DNA of 64,000 nt, from the NCBI RefSeq assembly GCF_042678485.1, contig NZ_JBHTKR010000002.1, positions 1 through 64,000 of the forward strand. The letters are read 5' to 3'. How positions within the stretch are numbered: position 1 is the first letter of the stretch; each line of letters begins with the position of its first letter. Below, piece after piece: positions 10,050 through 18,650 of this stretch. The position numbers were made by a program, and so were the translations under genes. The DNA is from Seohaeicola saemankumensis. Its GTDB lineage: Bacteria > Pseudomonadota > Alphaproteobacteria > Rhodobacterales > Rhodobacteraceae. The notes beneath the pieces are model-generated. The model searched no databases, was not told where the DNA came from, and worked only from the letters and a program-made list of their open reading frames with translations.

Positions 10050-11537
10050 TCAGGCGACGGCGGCATTGCTAGCCTTGCCATTCCCCTCGACGGAAGCAGC
10101 AGCGATTACGTCTGCCAAGTGCCTCCCTATCGCTTCCGCTACCTTCGGTGGAACCGCGTTCCCGACCTGCGTATACTGCGGTACCTCCGTGCGACGCTTC
10201 GTGCCGCCGGTTGTTTCCTTCGCCCTGAACTCGAAGGCGTCGGGGAAAGATTGGAAACGCGCCATTTCCCTGACGGTAAGGGTCCGCGGCACTGTCGGGT
10301 GCACGTAGTCGTCTGGTAAGCTCACGACCGTCGGCGATGGGCTGTTGAGCGAGAGCGCACGCTGGCTGTGCTTCTTCGTCGCGAGGCGGTTCACGAGGCG
10401 AACGAACTCTCTTTTGCTACCGGCCAAGATCGAGCCATTGTGCAATACCAAGGGGAACTCCAAACCGTCGATCGCACGGTGTATCAACTCCCGGCGTTCC
10501 TTGTCCGAGAGCCCATTTTTTTTCGGGATCGACAAAAGCTGAGTGTCGATCTTGAAATCGCGCAGGAACTGGTAGAACTCGAAGCGCCTCGTGACGAGGT
10601 CGGAATGCGACCGGAGTACGTGGTTGCGCGGTCTTGCCTCTTTGTCGAGACGACCATCAGCGCGCTTGAGAAGAGGCTCGAGGGAACGCATTTCCCTGGC
10701 GAATTCTGACAACGGCTGTTTGTCGAGGTAGCCGTCATCGCCGAGGTCGGAAATCGCCTCCCAAACCGAAAGGTGCTTTCGGGAACCGTCCCCGAAGTGG
10801 GTCCGTGCGGGTGCGAGCTCGGGTCGGCTTGGGACCTGAGGATCGTAAGGTGTGTCCCTGTCGGAGAACCAAGTGTCGGCCGTGACTTGCATCCCGACTG
10901 CATCTGCGAGGTCCCGACGGAGGCCGACGAGAAATACCCTCGGTCGATGCTGTGGAACCCCGAAATGCATCGCGTTCAGCGCCATCGGCTGTACGGCGTA
11001 GCCAGGGCCGGTACTCGAGAGTACAGCTCTCAGCTCGTCGAAAGGTGACTTCGCCCCGTACTTTCTGAAGTCCTGACGCATTCCCGCGACGTTCTCGATG
11101 ATGACGGCCTTTGGCGCGATACGCTCCACGAAGTCGAGGAACTGCCAGGGCAAGGTGTTGCGCACGTCGTCCGGGTTGCGCCGTCCCGCGAGCGAGAAAC
11201 CTTGGCAGGGCGGCCCTCCTGCAACGAGGTCGATGTCGGCCGCCTTTAGCCCCTCGAGAAGCTCGTCTGATGTCAGGACTTGCTCGAGTGTCGCTACGAC
11301 TAGGCCTCGCCGTGCCTGTTCCACTGTCGAGCAGCGGAGGAAGTTCTCCCAATCCGCCTTGTTTCGGACTGGTTCGATGAAATTGTGGAAGTAGGTCTCT
11401 GCCGCCATCGGAGACTTTTCAACAGCAAGTTTGACCTCGAAGCCAGCCCTCTTGAGGCCAAGGGAAAGGCCACCGCACCCCGCGAATAGGTCTATGCATG
11501 CCAGAGACGAAGTCATGGTCCTATACTGCCTTCTCAT
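10050..11537 (-). CDS. DNA (cytosine-5) methyltransferase
   Basis: Transfers a methyl group from S-adenosylmethionine to C5 of cytosine in a specific site. Conserved motifs are in order: I (LFAGCGGLSLG, ~16-26), IV with the catalytic Cys (GGPPCQGFS, ~106), VI (IIENVAGM, ~150), VIII (QHRPRVF) and X (GNAVPP, ~463). The target-recognition region between VIII and X is long, giving 495 residues, at the large end for the family. Start may be 11537 or the ATG at 11516 just before motif I. It is divergent from a mismatch glycosylase and close to a DUF3883-type nuclease, so the three probably form one modification/restriction/repair set. The target site cannot be read from sequence. Confidence 0.93.
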   Translation of the reverse strand: MRRQYRTMTSSLACIDLFAGCGGLSLGLKRAGFEVKLAVEKSPMAAETYFHNFIEPVRNKADWENFLRCSTVEQARRGLVVATLEQVLTSDELLEGLKAADIDLVAGGPPCQGFSLAGRRNPDDVRNTLPWQFLDFVERIAPKAVIIENVAGMRQDFRKYGAKSPFDELRAVLSSTGPGYAVQPMALNAMHFGVPQHRPRVFLVGLRRDLADAVGMQVTADTWFSDRDTPYDPQVPSRPELAPARTHFGDGSRKHLSVWEAISDLGDDGYLDKQPLSEFAREMRSLEPLLKRADGRLDKEARPRNHVLRSHSDLVTRRFEFYQFLRDFKIDTQLLSIPKKNGLSDKERRELIHRAIDGLEFPLVLHNGSILAGSKREFVRLVNRLATKKHSQRALSLNSPSPTVVSLPDDYVHPTVPRTLTVREMARFQSFPDAFEFRAKETTGGTKRRTEVPQYTQVGNAVPPKVAEAIGRHLADVIAAASVEGNGKASNAAVA

Positions 11538-11687
11538 TTACTCGATTGAAAGGTGCTCGAACGAGGTCGACCCGCTTTCATATTCGACCATGACGCCCCT
11601 CTCAACGCAAACGATTTCGCGAAGTTGTCCACAAGATAGAGTGGTTCATAGAAAAAAGGCTCCAATCTGTAGCGCGTTCCGTTTTAT

Positions 11688-11736
11688 AAGCAGCCCACTC
11701 CGCATTCCGGTATTACAGGCTTTGTGAAGCAGCCCA
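11688..11736. repeat. Direct repeat pair in the divergent methyltransferase/glycosylase promoter region
   Basis: The 10-mer AAGCAGCCCA occurs at 11688-11697 and 11727-11736, 39 bases apart, between two divergent genes. The spacing (nearly four helical turns) fits a pair of regulator-binding half-sites. No regulator gene is evident nearby. Confidence 0.4.
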
Positions 11737-11780
11737 TTACAAGGTAAGGCCGTTAGGAATAGAGATTGTCCGGGATTACC

Positions 11781-12461
11781 ATGTCACCAGACCGGCTAAC
11801 GAGAGGCGAGAAGTCCAGAATCACAAGGCTGAGGCGTAGCCTCTTTAATTGGTACGCGCGTGAAGGCCGAAGTTTTCCCTGGAGGTCAGATAGCGCATCC
11901 AACTATGAGAGGATTTGTGTCGAGGTTCTCTTGCAGCGTACCCGCGCCGAGACGGTGGCCCGGATCTACCAGTCCTTCTTCGGGAAGTTTCCCAATTGGA
12001 CGGCACTGGCCGAGGCAAGTACCGAGGAACTGGAGGACGTGCTTCGGCCCATCGGCCTGTGGCGGAGGCGCGCTGCCTCAATCAAGGCACTGGCGGCCTA
12101 CGCCGCCGCGCATGACGACGTTTTCCCGGAAGACGAGGGGGAGCTTTCGGGTTTGCCAGCCGTGGGTCAGTACGTGGCAAACGCCATCCTTCTCTTTCAG
12201 CATGGCGAGGCAAGGCCGCTTGTGGACGTCAACATGGCGCGCCTCCTGGAGCGCTACCTTCGCCCGCGAATTCTGGCAGATATCCGCCATGACCCCTGGT
12301 TACAAGAAGCGTGCCACTGGCTCGTAGATTGCGATGATCCCGTCCGAGTGAACTGGGCTGCGTTGGATTACGCTGCAATGGTTTGTAGGGTGCGGCATCC
12401 AACTTGCGAAACCTGCGAGTTGCAGGGGCGCTGCAATTGGAGGGAAAAGCCGACTGGCTAG
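11781..12461 (+). CDS. HhH-GPD DNA glycosylase with Fe-S cluster, probable T:G mismatch glycosylase
   Basis: A 226-residue MutY/EndoIII-superfamily protein. It has the helix-hairpin-helix LPAVGQYVANAI (~124-135), the catalytic Asp in VDVN (~148), and a C-terminal C-x6-C-x2-C-x5-C cluster (~203-218) that binds 4Fe-4S. It is much shorter than housekeeping MutY (about 350 residues) because it lacks the NUDIX-like A:G domain. This is the size of Mig-type T:G mismatch glycosylases, known to accompany 5mC methyltransferases and repair deaminated 5-methylcytosine. Divergence from the methyltransferase gene supports that role (inference). The ATG at 11781 is preferred over an upstream TTG at 11766. 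Confidence 0.85.
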   Translation: MSPDRLTRGEKSRITRLRRSLFNWYAREGRSFPWRSDSASNYERICVEVLLQRTRAETVARIYQSFFGKFPNWTALAEASTEELEDVLRPIGLWRRRAASIKALAAYAAAHDDVFPEDEGELSGLPAVGQYVANAILLFQHGEARPLVDVNMARLLERYLRPRILADIRHDPWLQEACHWLVDCDDPVRVNWAALDYAAMVCRVRHPTCETCELQGRCNWREKPTG

Positions 12462-12542
12462 GAGTTTAGGTTCGCTCGTATGTCGACCTTGCGTCGCAGG
12501 CAATCGCGCTTGCTGCCGTCTCTTTGAGCTAGCGAGGCCGTG

Positions 12543-13385
12543 TTATCCGAAGCTTGCAAGATATGCTGTCGGGACCAATTGGACATGGTCTTCGAGGGGC
12601 GGCCGCAGCTCGAATGCCCTCGGCTCGCGGGAGAAATTCCAAACGCGGACCAAAACCCATGCGCTTGGGTTGTTCTGTGCGGTAGCCAGCTCGTTGCTAG
12701 ATATGAAGAACGTCGTGCTCTTTCCCCCATTGGTCGTCTTGACCTCTAACAGCCTTTCCCGTCCATCAGGGTAGAAGCTCGCGATATCGTAGCCGGCGCC
12801 GTCCCCGTCCTCCGCCGATACATGCCGAACGCGTTCCGCGAGATCGGGTCGGCCAGCGTACGTTAGGCTATGCCTCTCAAACTCCAGCACCAGTTGCTCC
12901 CCTGCGAGGCCCAGATCGCGGTTCCGTTGGTCTTGTCCTGCGAAGTCGAATTTGCGAATGGTGTTCTTGATCCGCTCTTCCGCCTCGCGCGAAAGCTTGG
13001 CGTGCGCTTCGGGTGGGGACTCCAACCCGAAAAGTCGCCGCCTCTTGGTTTTTACGCCTGCATGGTCATGCCACAGCAGTTGCTCTTTCCAACCTGCATG
13101 TCGCCTTATCCATCTCTCGACCGCCTCGACCAGCGAGCCCTGAAAGTTGTGACGAGGCTTGTATCCCTTTAACCAAGGCAGCCCAAGACGGTGGAGCACG
13201 GCGCTAATGTTCTGATGCTTGAACTCGACGGAACCGTTGCTCTTGTTTTCGAGCTTCGGGAGCAAGGCGCGTCTGTGAGCGGCCTTGTTGTACGCCCGAC
13301 CGGAGACCTCTTCGAGAAGCATCTCAAAGTAATCAGCCACGATCAGGTCGTTCTCCTGATCAGTCCATTCGGTGTTCCTAATCAT
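12543..13385 (-). CDS. DUF3883-type PD-(D/E)XK endonuclease-like protein
   Basis: A 280-residue protein of two parts. The N-terminal ~100 residues (rich in W, with KHQNISAVL and a GYKP element) are a DNA-linked module often found ahead of nuclease domains. The C-terminal half has the DUF3883 pattern: an early Glu in GEQLVLEFE, GYDIAS (~198) and LLEVKTTNG (~212), the D...ExK signature of restriction-like nucleases, followed by FFISSNEL. It is convergent with the glycosylase gene and 1 kb from the methyltransferase. The simplest reading is the restriction partner of that methyltransferase. Cleavage specificity is unknown. Confidence 0.75.
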   Translation of the reverse strand: MIRNTEWTDQENDLIVADYFEMLLEEVSGRAYNKAAHRRALLPKLENKSNGSVEFKHQNISAVLHRLGLPWLKGYKPRHNFQGSLVEAVERWIRRHAGWKEQLLWHDHAGVKTKRRRLFGLESPPEAHAKLSREAEERIKNTIRKFDFAGQDQRNRDLGLAGEQLVLEFERHSLTYAGRPDLAERVRHVSAEDGDGAGYDIASFYPDGRERLLEVKTTNGGKSTTFFISSNELATAQNNPSAWVLVRVWNFSREPRAFELRPPLEDHVQLVPTAYLASFG

Positions 13386-13401
13386 TCGCCGACGAGCTCT
13401 C

Positions 13402-13899
13402 TCAGTTGTCTAGAACGATCTGCAGGCACACGTTCAAAGCATATTTTATTGCTGCCTCTGAACCATTTAGAGAGAAAACATGCAAATGATCACCATTTTC
13501 ATCTGTCAACAACCCTACGGCGTCCCCGTCTATCAGATCACTCATCAAGACAAGTCGGTCCTGCATGGAAAGGGATTTGTGTGTTCCAATCCAAACAGAT
13601 CCTCTGAACCCGTCTATTTCACCAAGCAAGCGCCAAGTCTTGTTGTTCACAAAGATCGGCACAAGAAAATCCCCTTCCGATGTATGGTTAGCTTCCAACT
13701 CAGTCGACAAAACAATGAGATTGAACCTGCCTTCCCCGAATACAATCTTCAGAGTATCCCCAGCTTCATTTCTGGTTTGGGCAATGCAGCTAACTCGTGT
13801 TCGTTCGACTTCGAAATTACCAAACTCGGCCATCCTCTCACCTGATTGAACGACAGCAGGAAATAAGGTCAAAATTGCTGCAAAGAGATAACGTCTCAA
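13402..13899 (-). CDS. Small exported hypothetical protein
   Basis: A 165-residue protein with an N-terminal signal peptide (MRRYLFAAILTLFPAVVQSG, cleavage near residue 19-20). The rest reads as a compact beta-rich periplasmic domain with two Cys (one near residue 38, one close to the C-terminus) that could form a disulfide. I do not recognise the family. It lies 16 bases beyond the DUF3883 gene on the same strand, but as an exported protein it is probably not part of that system. Confidence 0.6.
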   Translation of the reverse strand: MRRYLFAAILTLFPAVVQSGERMAEFGNFEVERTRVSCIAQTRNEAGDTLKIVFGEGRFNLIVLSTELEANHTSEGDFLVPIFVNNKTWRLLGEIDGFRGSVWIGTHKSLSMQDRLVLMSDLIDGDAVGLLTDENGDHLHVFSLNGSEAAIKYALNVCLQIVLDN

Positions 13900-14004
13900 A
13901 TCGTGGGATCCTTAAGTGGTTTTAGCATGTGCGCATTGGCAAACGGTTGCTATGCTCCAATGGCCATCCCTGCTACTTTAGGGTGTGGTTCGAAAAGATC
14001 CATA

Positions 14005-14200
14005 GGTCTTATCAGAGGAGCTTGGTTTGAGATCATCAGGGCGGTTAAGAGCCGTCCGCATATCACGAAACCCGACCCATTTCGGTATTTCAAAACCAGC
14101 CCTGAGATCATCCGCCTGGCGGTCATGCTGTACGTGCGGTTTCGCCTGCCACTTCGCAATGTCGAAGACCTACAGCATGAGCGCGACAACAACATCTGGG
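14005..14200 (+). mobile_element. IS6-family remnant, 5' end only
   Basis: It starts with the family left end (GGTCTTATCAG) and continues into the transposase N-terminus (PFRYFKTSPEIIRLAVMLYV, then LRNVEDLQHER), ending after about 45 codons. The rest of the element is missing. It abuts the 3' end of the next minus-strand gene and may have truncated it. Confidence 0.85.
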
Positions 14201-14204
14201 ACTA

Positions 14205-14720
14205 CTATAGACGCAAAGGAGCACAGCCTATTCGCTTCGGCTGCCGCTCGAAGAAAGCGTCGAGTGTGTGGATGTGTGCTGCCACGATGGAATTACCACC
14301 TGCGCCGCGCAGCACTCGCTCTCGGTCATCGAGATATTGTCGTTCGAACGTGCGAATGCGGCCTTCCAGCGAGCCTGAGCCTTGGTTCAGCACAGGAAAG
14401 ACTTCGGTGAAAAAGTCGGTGCATTGGTCTTCGAAAGAATAGGCCATGCCGAGTGCGCTGGCGGCCCAGGAACGTAGTTCGCCGTATTGGTAGTATAGGG
14501 GCCGTCCTTGGGTTGGTTTCAGGTACATGGGCGGGTAGGAGTTGGGGCCATACCCTCGTATGCGCCAGCTGCTGAGCGTGGCTGGCTTGACATTGAGAAG
14601 GGCTGCGGCATCGGTGGAGGGCACGAGCCACCAGGGTGGGATGAGCGGCCATTCGGCGGGTTCCTTAAACAGCTTGGCGGCAGGAAGTAGGTTCATATTT
14701 TTCTCGGTTTTGTCATCCAA
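14205..14720 (-). CDS. HTH-type hypothetical protein, possibly truncated by an IS remnant
   Basis: A 171-residue protein. Residues ~30-85 look like a winged/MerR-type helix-turn-helix as in excisionase or plasmid-replication accessory proteins (VPSTDAAALLNVKPATLSSW, then GRPLYYQYGELRSW). The C-terminal part is charged and unrecognised. The stop lies at the border with the decayed IS6 fragment, so the native C-terminus may be lost. The gene follows the helicase gene on the same strand, separated by inverted repeats. A second start at 14696 is possible. Confidence 0.6.
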   Translation of the reverse strand: MDDKTEKNMNLLPAAKLFKEPAEWPLIPPWWLVPSTDAAALLNVKPATLSSWRIRGYGPNSYPPMYLKPTQGRPLYYQYGELRSWAASALGMAYSFEDQCTDFFTEVFPVLNQGSGSLEGRIRTFERQYLDDRERVLRGAGGNSIVAAHIHTLDAFFERQPKRIGCAPLRL

Positions 14721-14779
14721 ATAGTTGGCAAGCCGGCGTCAAAGCTGGCTGTTCACGATTTTGAGACTTTCAAAAGCAA

Positions 14780-14911
14780 AACCAAGTCTAGAATTTTCCG
14801 ATTGTTTGCTTGGTTGAGCAGCAAGAAATCTCTCCGCCGCAGCCGCAAAACCCTATAGTAAACGACTGCGGCGGCGGCGCTTCGCGCCCGCCCGCCGCCC
14901 ATCTGTTTACT
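14780..14911. repeat. Inverted repeats between helicase and HTH gene, possible replication origin or terminator
   Basis: Two nested structures are visible. AACCAAG (14780-14786) pairs with CTTGGTT (14809-14815). AGTAAAC (857-863 of the 14-kb block) pairs with GTTTACT (14905-14911) and encloses a GC-rich stem with arms GCGGCGGCGGCGC (14868-14880) and CGCGCCCGCCCGCCGC (14883-14898). The position next to primase/helicase genes fits an element origin. It could equally be a terminator for the helicase gene. Confidence 0.45.
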
Positions 14912-16427
14912 TTGCGCTCTGCGGAAGTCTCCCCCACTCATGCTCGTCGTTTACTTGGTAGATTTCGACTTCCCGGGCATTTCTCGCGTCGTATATTTTC
15001 TCGCGCGTGATCGCTCCGCTACTTTCGAGCTCTGTCAGGATATTCCGCACTCTCAGTCGATCCAATTCCTGAGCGTGACTGCGATCATTCTTTTTGGCGC
15101 CCCCTATATCAAGGTTGAGTTTCCCCGCGATTGTGTAACCTGCCCAATCGTTTGAGGTTTCTTGGCGCCGCACGGGCTTTTCTAAGTCCTTGATTGCCGC
15201 GATTGCAGTTTCAAGCTCAATCACCGTAGCAGCTTTGATTGTCGGTGGGGTGAAAGCGTGTACGACACCGACGTACTCTCCGTTTTCCAAGCCATGACTT
15301 TTTACGATACGCCAGACTGAAGCTTCCGCTGGTGGTGACATGTTGGCTTTTCCGTTCTCTACTCGGAAAACCGATGGCGCAGTTTTCTCACAGATACCAA
15401 GTTTTGCTGCATCTTGTTGGGAAATTTTGTTGGCAACACGAGCCACACGAGCCGCGCCAATTAGTGAGCCAGCGCCGCGCACGCTATCGATACTTGAGTC
15501 TTGGCCATTGGCTTTTCGTGTGTGGTGAACAAGGCCTATGGCACAGTTTGTTGCATCGGCGACTTGGCGAAAAACATCCACGACGGCGTTAATCGCCATA
15601 TTGTCGTTCTCATTCACCGCATGGCTGCCCACAAATGGGTCGATGAAAACTGCACCAATCTTGTGTGTTGTGATCCTTTCGATCATCGCTCTCTTGAGTT
15701 CTTCATTGATGCTGAAGCCATTTTGGCTCTGCGTGGCGACCTGAAGACGGAAATCGCGACCAGCATCCACAAAGAGTCGCCCCTCGATCTCGCCCTGCCG
15801 TACGTTGTGTGATTGCATTGCCGCTACAATACGAAGCTGCATTTCCTCCATCGGGTCTTCCAGATTCATCAACCAAACATTTGTCTGTTCGCAAACTTTC
15901 TCGCCCAGAAGGTCGCGACCGCTGGCAATTGCCAGCGCTTCAGCGACCTGAAGCGACGTCTTTCCAATGCCGCCCGCTGATGCAAGGACAGATACGTAGC
16001 CGCGGATATAATGGCGACCATAGATCCACTTTCGCTTCGGTAGAGCCTTACCGTCAAAGTTGATGTAAGGCGTTGGCCATTGATTGACAGGCATTGTGGC
16101 AAGCTGATCTGTTGGTCCGGGAGCAAAACCTTTCTTGCGGGCGCCATTGATTGCGGTTTGGACCTCTTTTAAAGTGTCATCGGCTGTGTAGCCATCGAGC
16201 GTCCAGGCTTGAGCCAAGCCCATGATCATAGTGTCGCTGTTTCCTTGCTGGACCATAGCTCCAACAACACGGACCATGTTGTCGTGCCAATTTGTGCCAG
16301 CCTGCATCTCTTTGATGGCCCGCTCGATGTTGAGCCTTTCCTTGTGCGGTTTTTTCAACAGGATGTTTGGTCTAGGCGCCTCTTGATTTGGAGTAAAAGC
16401 GTCAATCAGGTCATTAATGCTGTACAC
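14907..16427 (-). CDS. RepA-like AAA ATPase, replicative helicase of the island
   Basis: A 506-residue P-loop ATPase of the RecA/RepA helicase type (AAA_25). It has Walker A ASAGGIGKTS (~150-159) and Walker B-like strands around VWLMNLEDP and IGAVFIDPF. I place the start at the GTG at 16427, preceded by AAGGTGGAG at about 7-nt spacing; this overlaps the primase stop by 14 bases. The longer frame to 16481 would have no such site. The C-terminal ~100 residues look like a winged-helix region. With the upstream primase it forms the split equivalent of primase-helicases in P4-like and plasmid replicons, and it would replicate the excised island (inference). Confidence 0.78.
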   Translation of the reverse strand: MYSINDLIDAFTPNQEAPRPNILLKKPHKERLNIERAIKEMQAGTNWHDNMVRVVGAMVQQGNSDTMIMGLAQAWTLDGYTADDTLKEVQTAINGARKKGFAPGPTDQLATMPVNQWPTPYINFDGKALPKRKWIYGRHYIRGYVSVLASAGGIGKTSLQVAEALAIASGRDLLGEKVCEQTNVWLMNLEDPMEEMQLRIVAAMQSHNVRQGEIEGRLFVDAGRDFRLQVATQSQNGFSINEELKRAMIERITTHKIGAVFIDPFVGSHAVNENDNMAINAVVDVFRQVADATNCAIGLVHHTRKANGQDSSIDSVRGAGSLIGAARVARVANKISQQDAAKLGICEKTAPSVFRVENGKANMSPPAEASVWRIVKSHGLENGEYVGVVHAFTPPTIKAATVIELETAIAAIKDLEKPVRRQETSNDWAGYTIAGKLNLDIGGAKKNDRSHAQELDRLRVRNILTELESSGAITREKIYDARNAREVEIYQVNDEHEWGRLPQSAK

Positions 16428-17055
16428 TTGGTAACTCCACCTTCTGAAAGCGGACAATTTCCGGCTGGTACCCTTTTTCAATCTTCTTAGTCGAAGGATA
16501 GGAAACGGTCCCAGCCATCCGCATGATGCGGCTTGGATTCACGATGGTGGGGTCTGTGCCCAGATTTGATGCAATGCTCTCCTGAGCATGCCGCCAGAGG
16601 TTTAGATCAATGCATGGTGAGTCCAGTTCCCAATATGCATGGCAACGGATCCAGGGAGTCGAACCAGTAACTATAACAAAGCTTGGCTGCGGGTCCGCCA
16701 CGGCAATCGCCGCGCTGCCTTCTGGAGTATCAGCATCTGCAAAGCAGAGAAAGCTGGCTAGGATGTCAGCGTCCTTAGCGGCTCCAACTGTTCTTGAGGA
16801 AACTGGATTGATACAGGCGTAGAGGTTCCAACCAGCTTCGTTCAGACAGTGAGCATAAGCGGCAGAGCTCTTGATGTCCCGATAGTTGAAGCGTTGAACG
16901 TCTGTGGTATTACCCTCCTTGAGCGCGCGGATTTCTAATTGTGGCTGTGCCTCTAGCGCATCCCAGCGATTGGTAATCGTGGAGAGGAACTGTTCGATTG
17001 CATCGATTTCTGGCTTCGGCAAATTAAAGCCTTCTGAGTGTTTCTGTTTGCCCAT
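16414..17055 (-). CDS. RepB-like primase domain protein
   Basis: A 213-residue protein matching the RepB-like primase domain pattern: an early hydrophobic strand, LCFADAD (~100) with the metal-binding Asp pair expected of AEP-type primases, a central RCHAYWEL, and the closing NPSRIMRMAGTVSYPSTKK. It normally sits in front of a helicase domain in one polypeptide. Here the two are separate, overlapping genes, so coupling replaces fusion. The product would prime replication of the excised element. Confidence 0.75.
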   Translation of the reverse strand: MGKQKHSEGFNLPKPEIDAIEQFLSTITNRWDALEAQPQLEIRALKEGNTTDVQRFNYRDIKSSAAYAHCLNEAGWNLYACINPVSSRTVGAAKDADILASFLCFADADTPEGSAAIAVADPQPSFVIVTGSTPWIRCHAYWELDSPCIDLNLWRHAQESIASNLGTDPTIVNPSRIMRMAGTVSYPSTKKIEKGYQPEIVRFQKVELPSVQH

Positions 17056-17111
17056 TTTCTAGACGGTCCTTTGCAAGTGCGTTCCGGCGCCTTGCGTTGT
17101 TAATGTCGATT

Positions 17112-17318
17112 TCAGACGTTAGAGAACTTGCGGGTCGGATTGATTTCATTCTCACGCAACCAGTGTTCCACGGCTTCCTGCCGATAGAGAACGGTGCGGC
17201 CGACCTTGCAGCGCGGTGGTCCGAGGCGCTGGGCATGCCAGCGGCTGAGCGTGCGCGGAGAGACGCCCAAAAGGCGGCCGACGTCTACGGGTGTGAGGTG
17301 TTTGGTGTATGGTGCCAT
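17112..17318 (-). CDS. Excisionase-like HTH protein (AlpA/Xis type)
   Basis: A 68-residue basic protein with a MerR-like winged helix: TPVDVGRLLGVSPRTLSRWH, then the wing RCKVGRTVLYRQEAVEHWL. Size and fold are those of AlpA/Xis factors that direct integrase to excision. ATG at 17318 has AGGAG about 8 bases upstream; the longer frame starting at 17378 has none. It lies between primase and integrase genes, and a 12-bp palindrome sits just upstream (17384). Confidence 0.8.
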   Translation of the reverse strand: MAPYTKHLTPVDVGRLLGVSPRTLSRWHAQRLGPPRCKVGRTVLYRQEAVEHWLRENEINPTRKFSNV

Positions 17319-17383
17319 GCACAGTCTCCTATTTGTGTTGAATGGAGATGAGATAGCATTTTCCAGAGTCTCCGTCACCGTCG

Positions 17384-17437
17384 ATTTCCGGAAATAGTAT
17401 TAGTATCAGATGCTTAGTGACCTCTATTTCCGGAAAT
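17384..17437. promoter_or_regulatory. Two copies of a perfect palindrome at the integrase 3' end
   Basis: ATTTCCGGAAAT occurs at 17384-17395 and 17426-17437, 42 bases apart centre to centre (four helical turns). The second copy forms the last codons of the integrase gene (Asn-Phe-Arg-Lys-stop). Matching sites flank the integrase start region at 18651. They look like operator or arm-type recombination sites. Confidence 0.6.
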
Positions 17438-18572
17438 TGGACTGAGCAACAGCTTGAGAAAACGCGTCGGCAGCTCGCCGAAGAGGGTCGTCCATCAGGT
17501 GAGCATAGCGCAGCGTGGTCTGATGCTGCGAATGTCCGAGCAGCTTTCCGATAGTCTCTAGCGTCTCCCCGCCGGAGATCAGGACAGAGGCAAACGAGTG
17601 CCGCAGATCATGGATACGAAGTTCCCTCAAGGCCGTCTCCTTGCGGAGCCAAGCCCACGGCTTGTTGAGGTCTGGTAGGTGTGAGCCTGTCGACGTTGGG
17701 AAAAGGTATGCGCTGTCTGCCACCTCTTGCATACTGCGCAACAGAAGGAGCGCTTCGTTAGAGAGCGGTATTCGTTTCGCCTTCCGATCCTTGCTCTTGT
17801 GTGGCGGGCGATTCCATATTCCCCGCTCGAGATCGAGGTCAGTCCATTCGAGAGACAGCACCTCGCCCCTGCGAGCACCTGTCAGAATAAGCAGCCGAAT
17901 GGCGTTGGCTGCACGCTGATTGGGCATGCGCTCGAGGGCGGAAAAAACGCGCTCGTATTCTTCAGCCGTCATGTAACGTTCGCGTTGATGCTCCGGATTC
18001 CTCCGGAAACCATCAGCGGGGTTCTTCTCAATCCAGCCCCATCGGATCGCAAGATTTAGTGCTTTTCTCAGTACCTCGAGAACCCGATTGGCGCGTGTTC
18101 CACCAACACCGCTTATCTTCGCATGTAGGCTGTCGACGTGTCGGCTGCTGATTTCTCTGACTTGGACCGATTTGAGATCGGGAAGGATATACTTCTGCCA
18201 CATGCTGCGTTGGTCCATCCGACTGCGCTGGGAGAGTGTGGGAAGATGTATGCGCTCGTACTCCTCCCACAGATCTCTGACGGTGGGGGCGGACTTGCGC
18301 TGGTTTCTTTCTTCGAGCGGATCCTGGCCCTGATCGATCAAGCGCCTTATGCGTTTTGCTTCTTCGCGGGCAGCGGCCGCACTCCAAGCTGGATAGCCGC
18401 CAATTGTCATGCGGCGTTCGCGCCGATTGATCGTGTAATTGAGCACGAAGGCTTTGCTGCCCGCCTTTGTAACCCGAAGACCGAAGCCGGGCAGGCCTTC
18501 ATCATAATGGATCTTGCTGCCCTGGTCTGGGGTCTCGGCTTTTCTGGCGAAGGTCTCAGAGATCTTTGGCAT
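17424..18572 (-). CDS. Tyrosine integrase of the island (P4-type)
   Basis: A 382-residue site-specific recombinase. The N-terminus carries the DUF4102-type arm-binding domain (GSKIHYDEGLPGFGLRVTK, then FVLNYTINRRERRMTIG). The core-binding SAM-like domain follows. The catalytic domain has Arg in TGARRGEV (~230), HDLRH (~320), GHSQHQTT and nucleophile Tyr in LRYAHL (~355). The open frame extends upstream to 18740, but that stretch is translated attR and tRNA sequence, so I take the ATG at 18572. The gene lies directly inside attR, as expected for the enzyme that inserted the island into tRNA-fMet. Confidence 0.92.
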   Translation of the reverse strand: MPKISETFARKAETPDQGSKIHYDEGLPGFGLRVTKAGSKAFVLNYTINRRERRMTIGGYPAWSAAAAREEAKRIRRLIDQGQDPLEERNQRKSAPTVRDLWEEYERIHLPTLSQRSRMDQRSMWQKYILPDLKSVQVREISSRHVDSLHAKISGVGGTRANRVLEVLRKALNLAIRWGWIEKNPADGFRRNPEHQRERYMTAEEYERVFSALERMPNQRAANAIRLLILTGARRGEVLSLEWTDLDLERGIWNRPPHKSKDRKAKRIPLSNEALLLLRSMQEVADSAYLFPTSTGSHLPDLNKPWAWLRKETALRELRIHDLRHSFASVLISGGETLETIGKLLGHSQHQTTLRYAHLMDDPLRRAADAFSQAVAQSNFRK

Positions 18573-18650
18573 TGCGTATCCGTTTTGTGTCCGGCAAGTT
18601 GCGGATGCAAGTGGCTCGACAGGACTCTTTATGTCAACGCATGACCTTTT

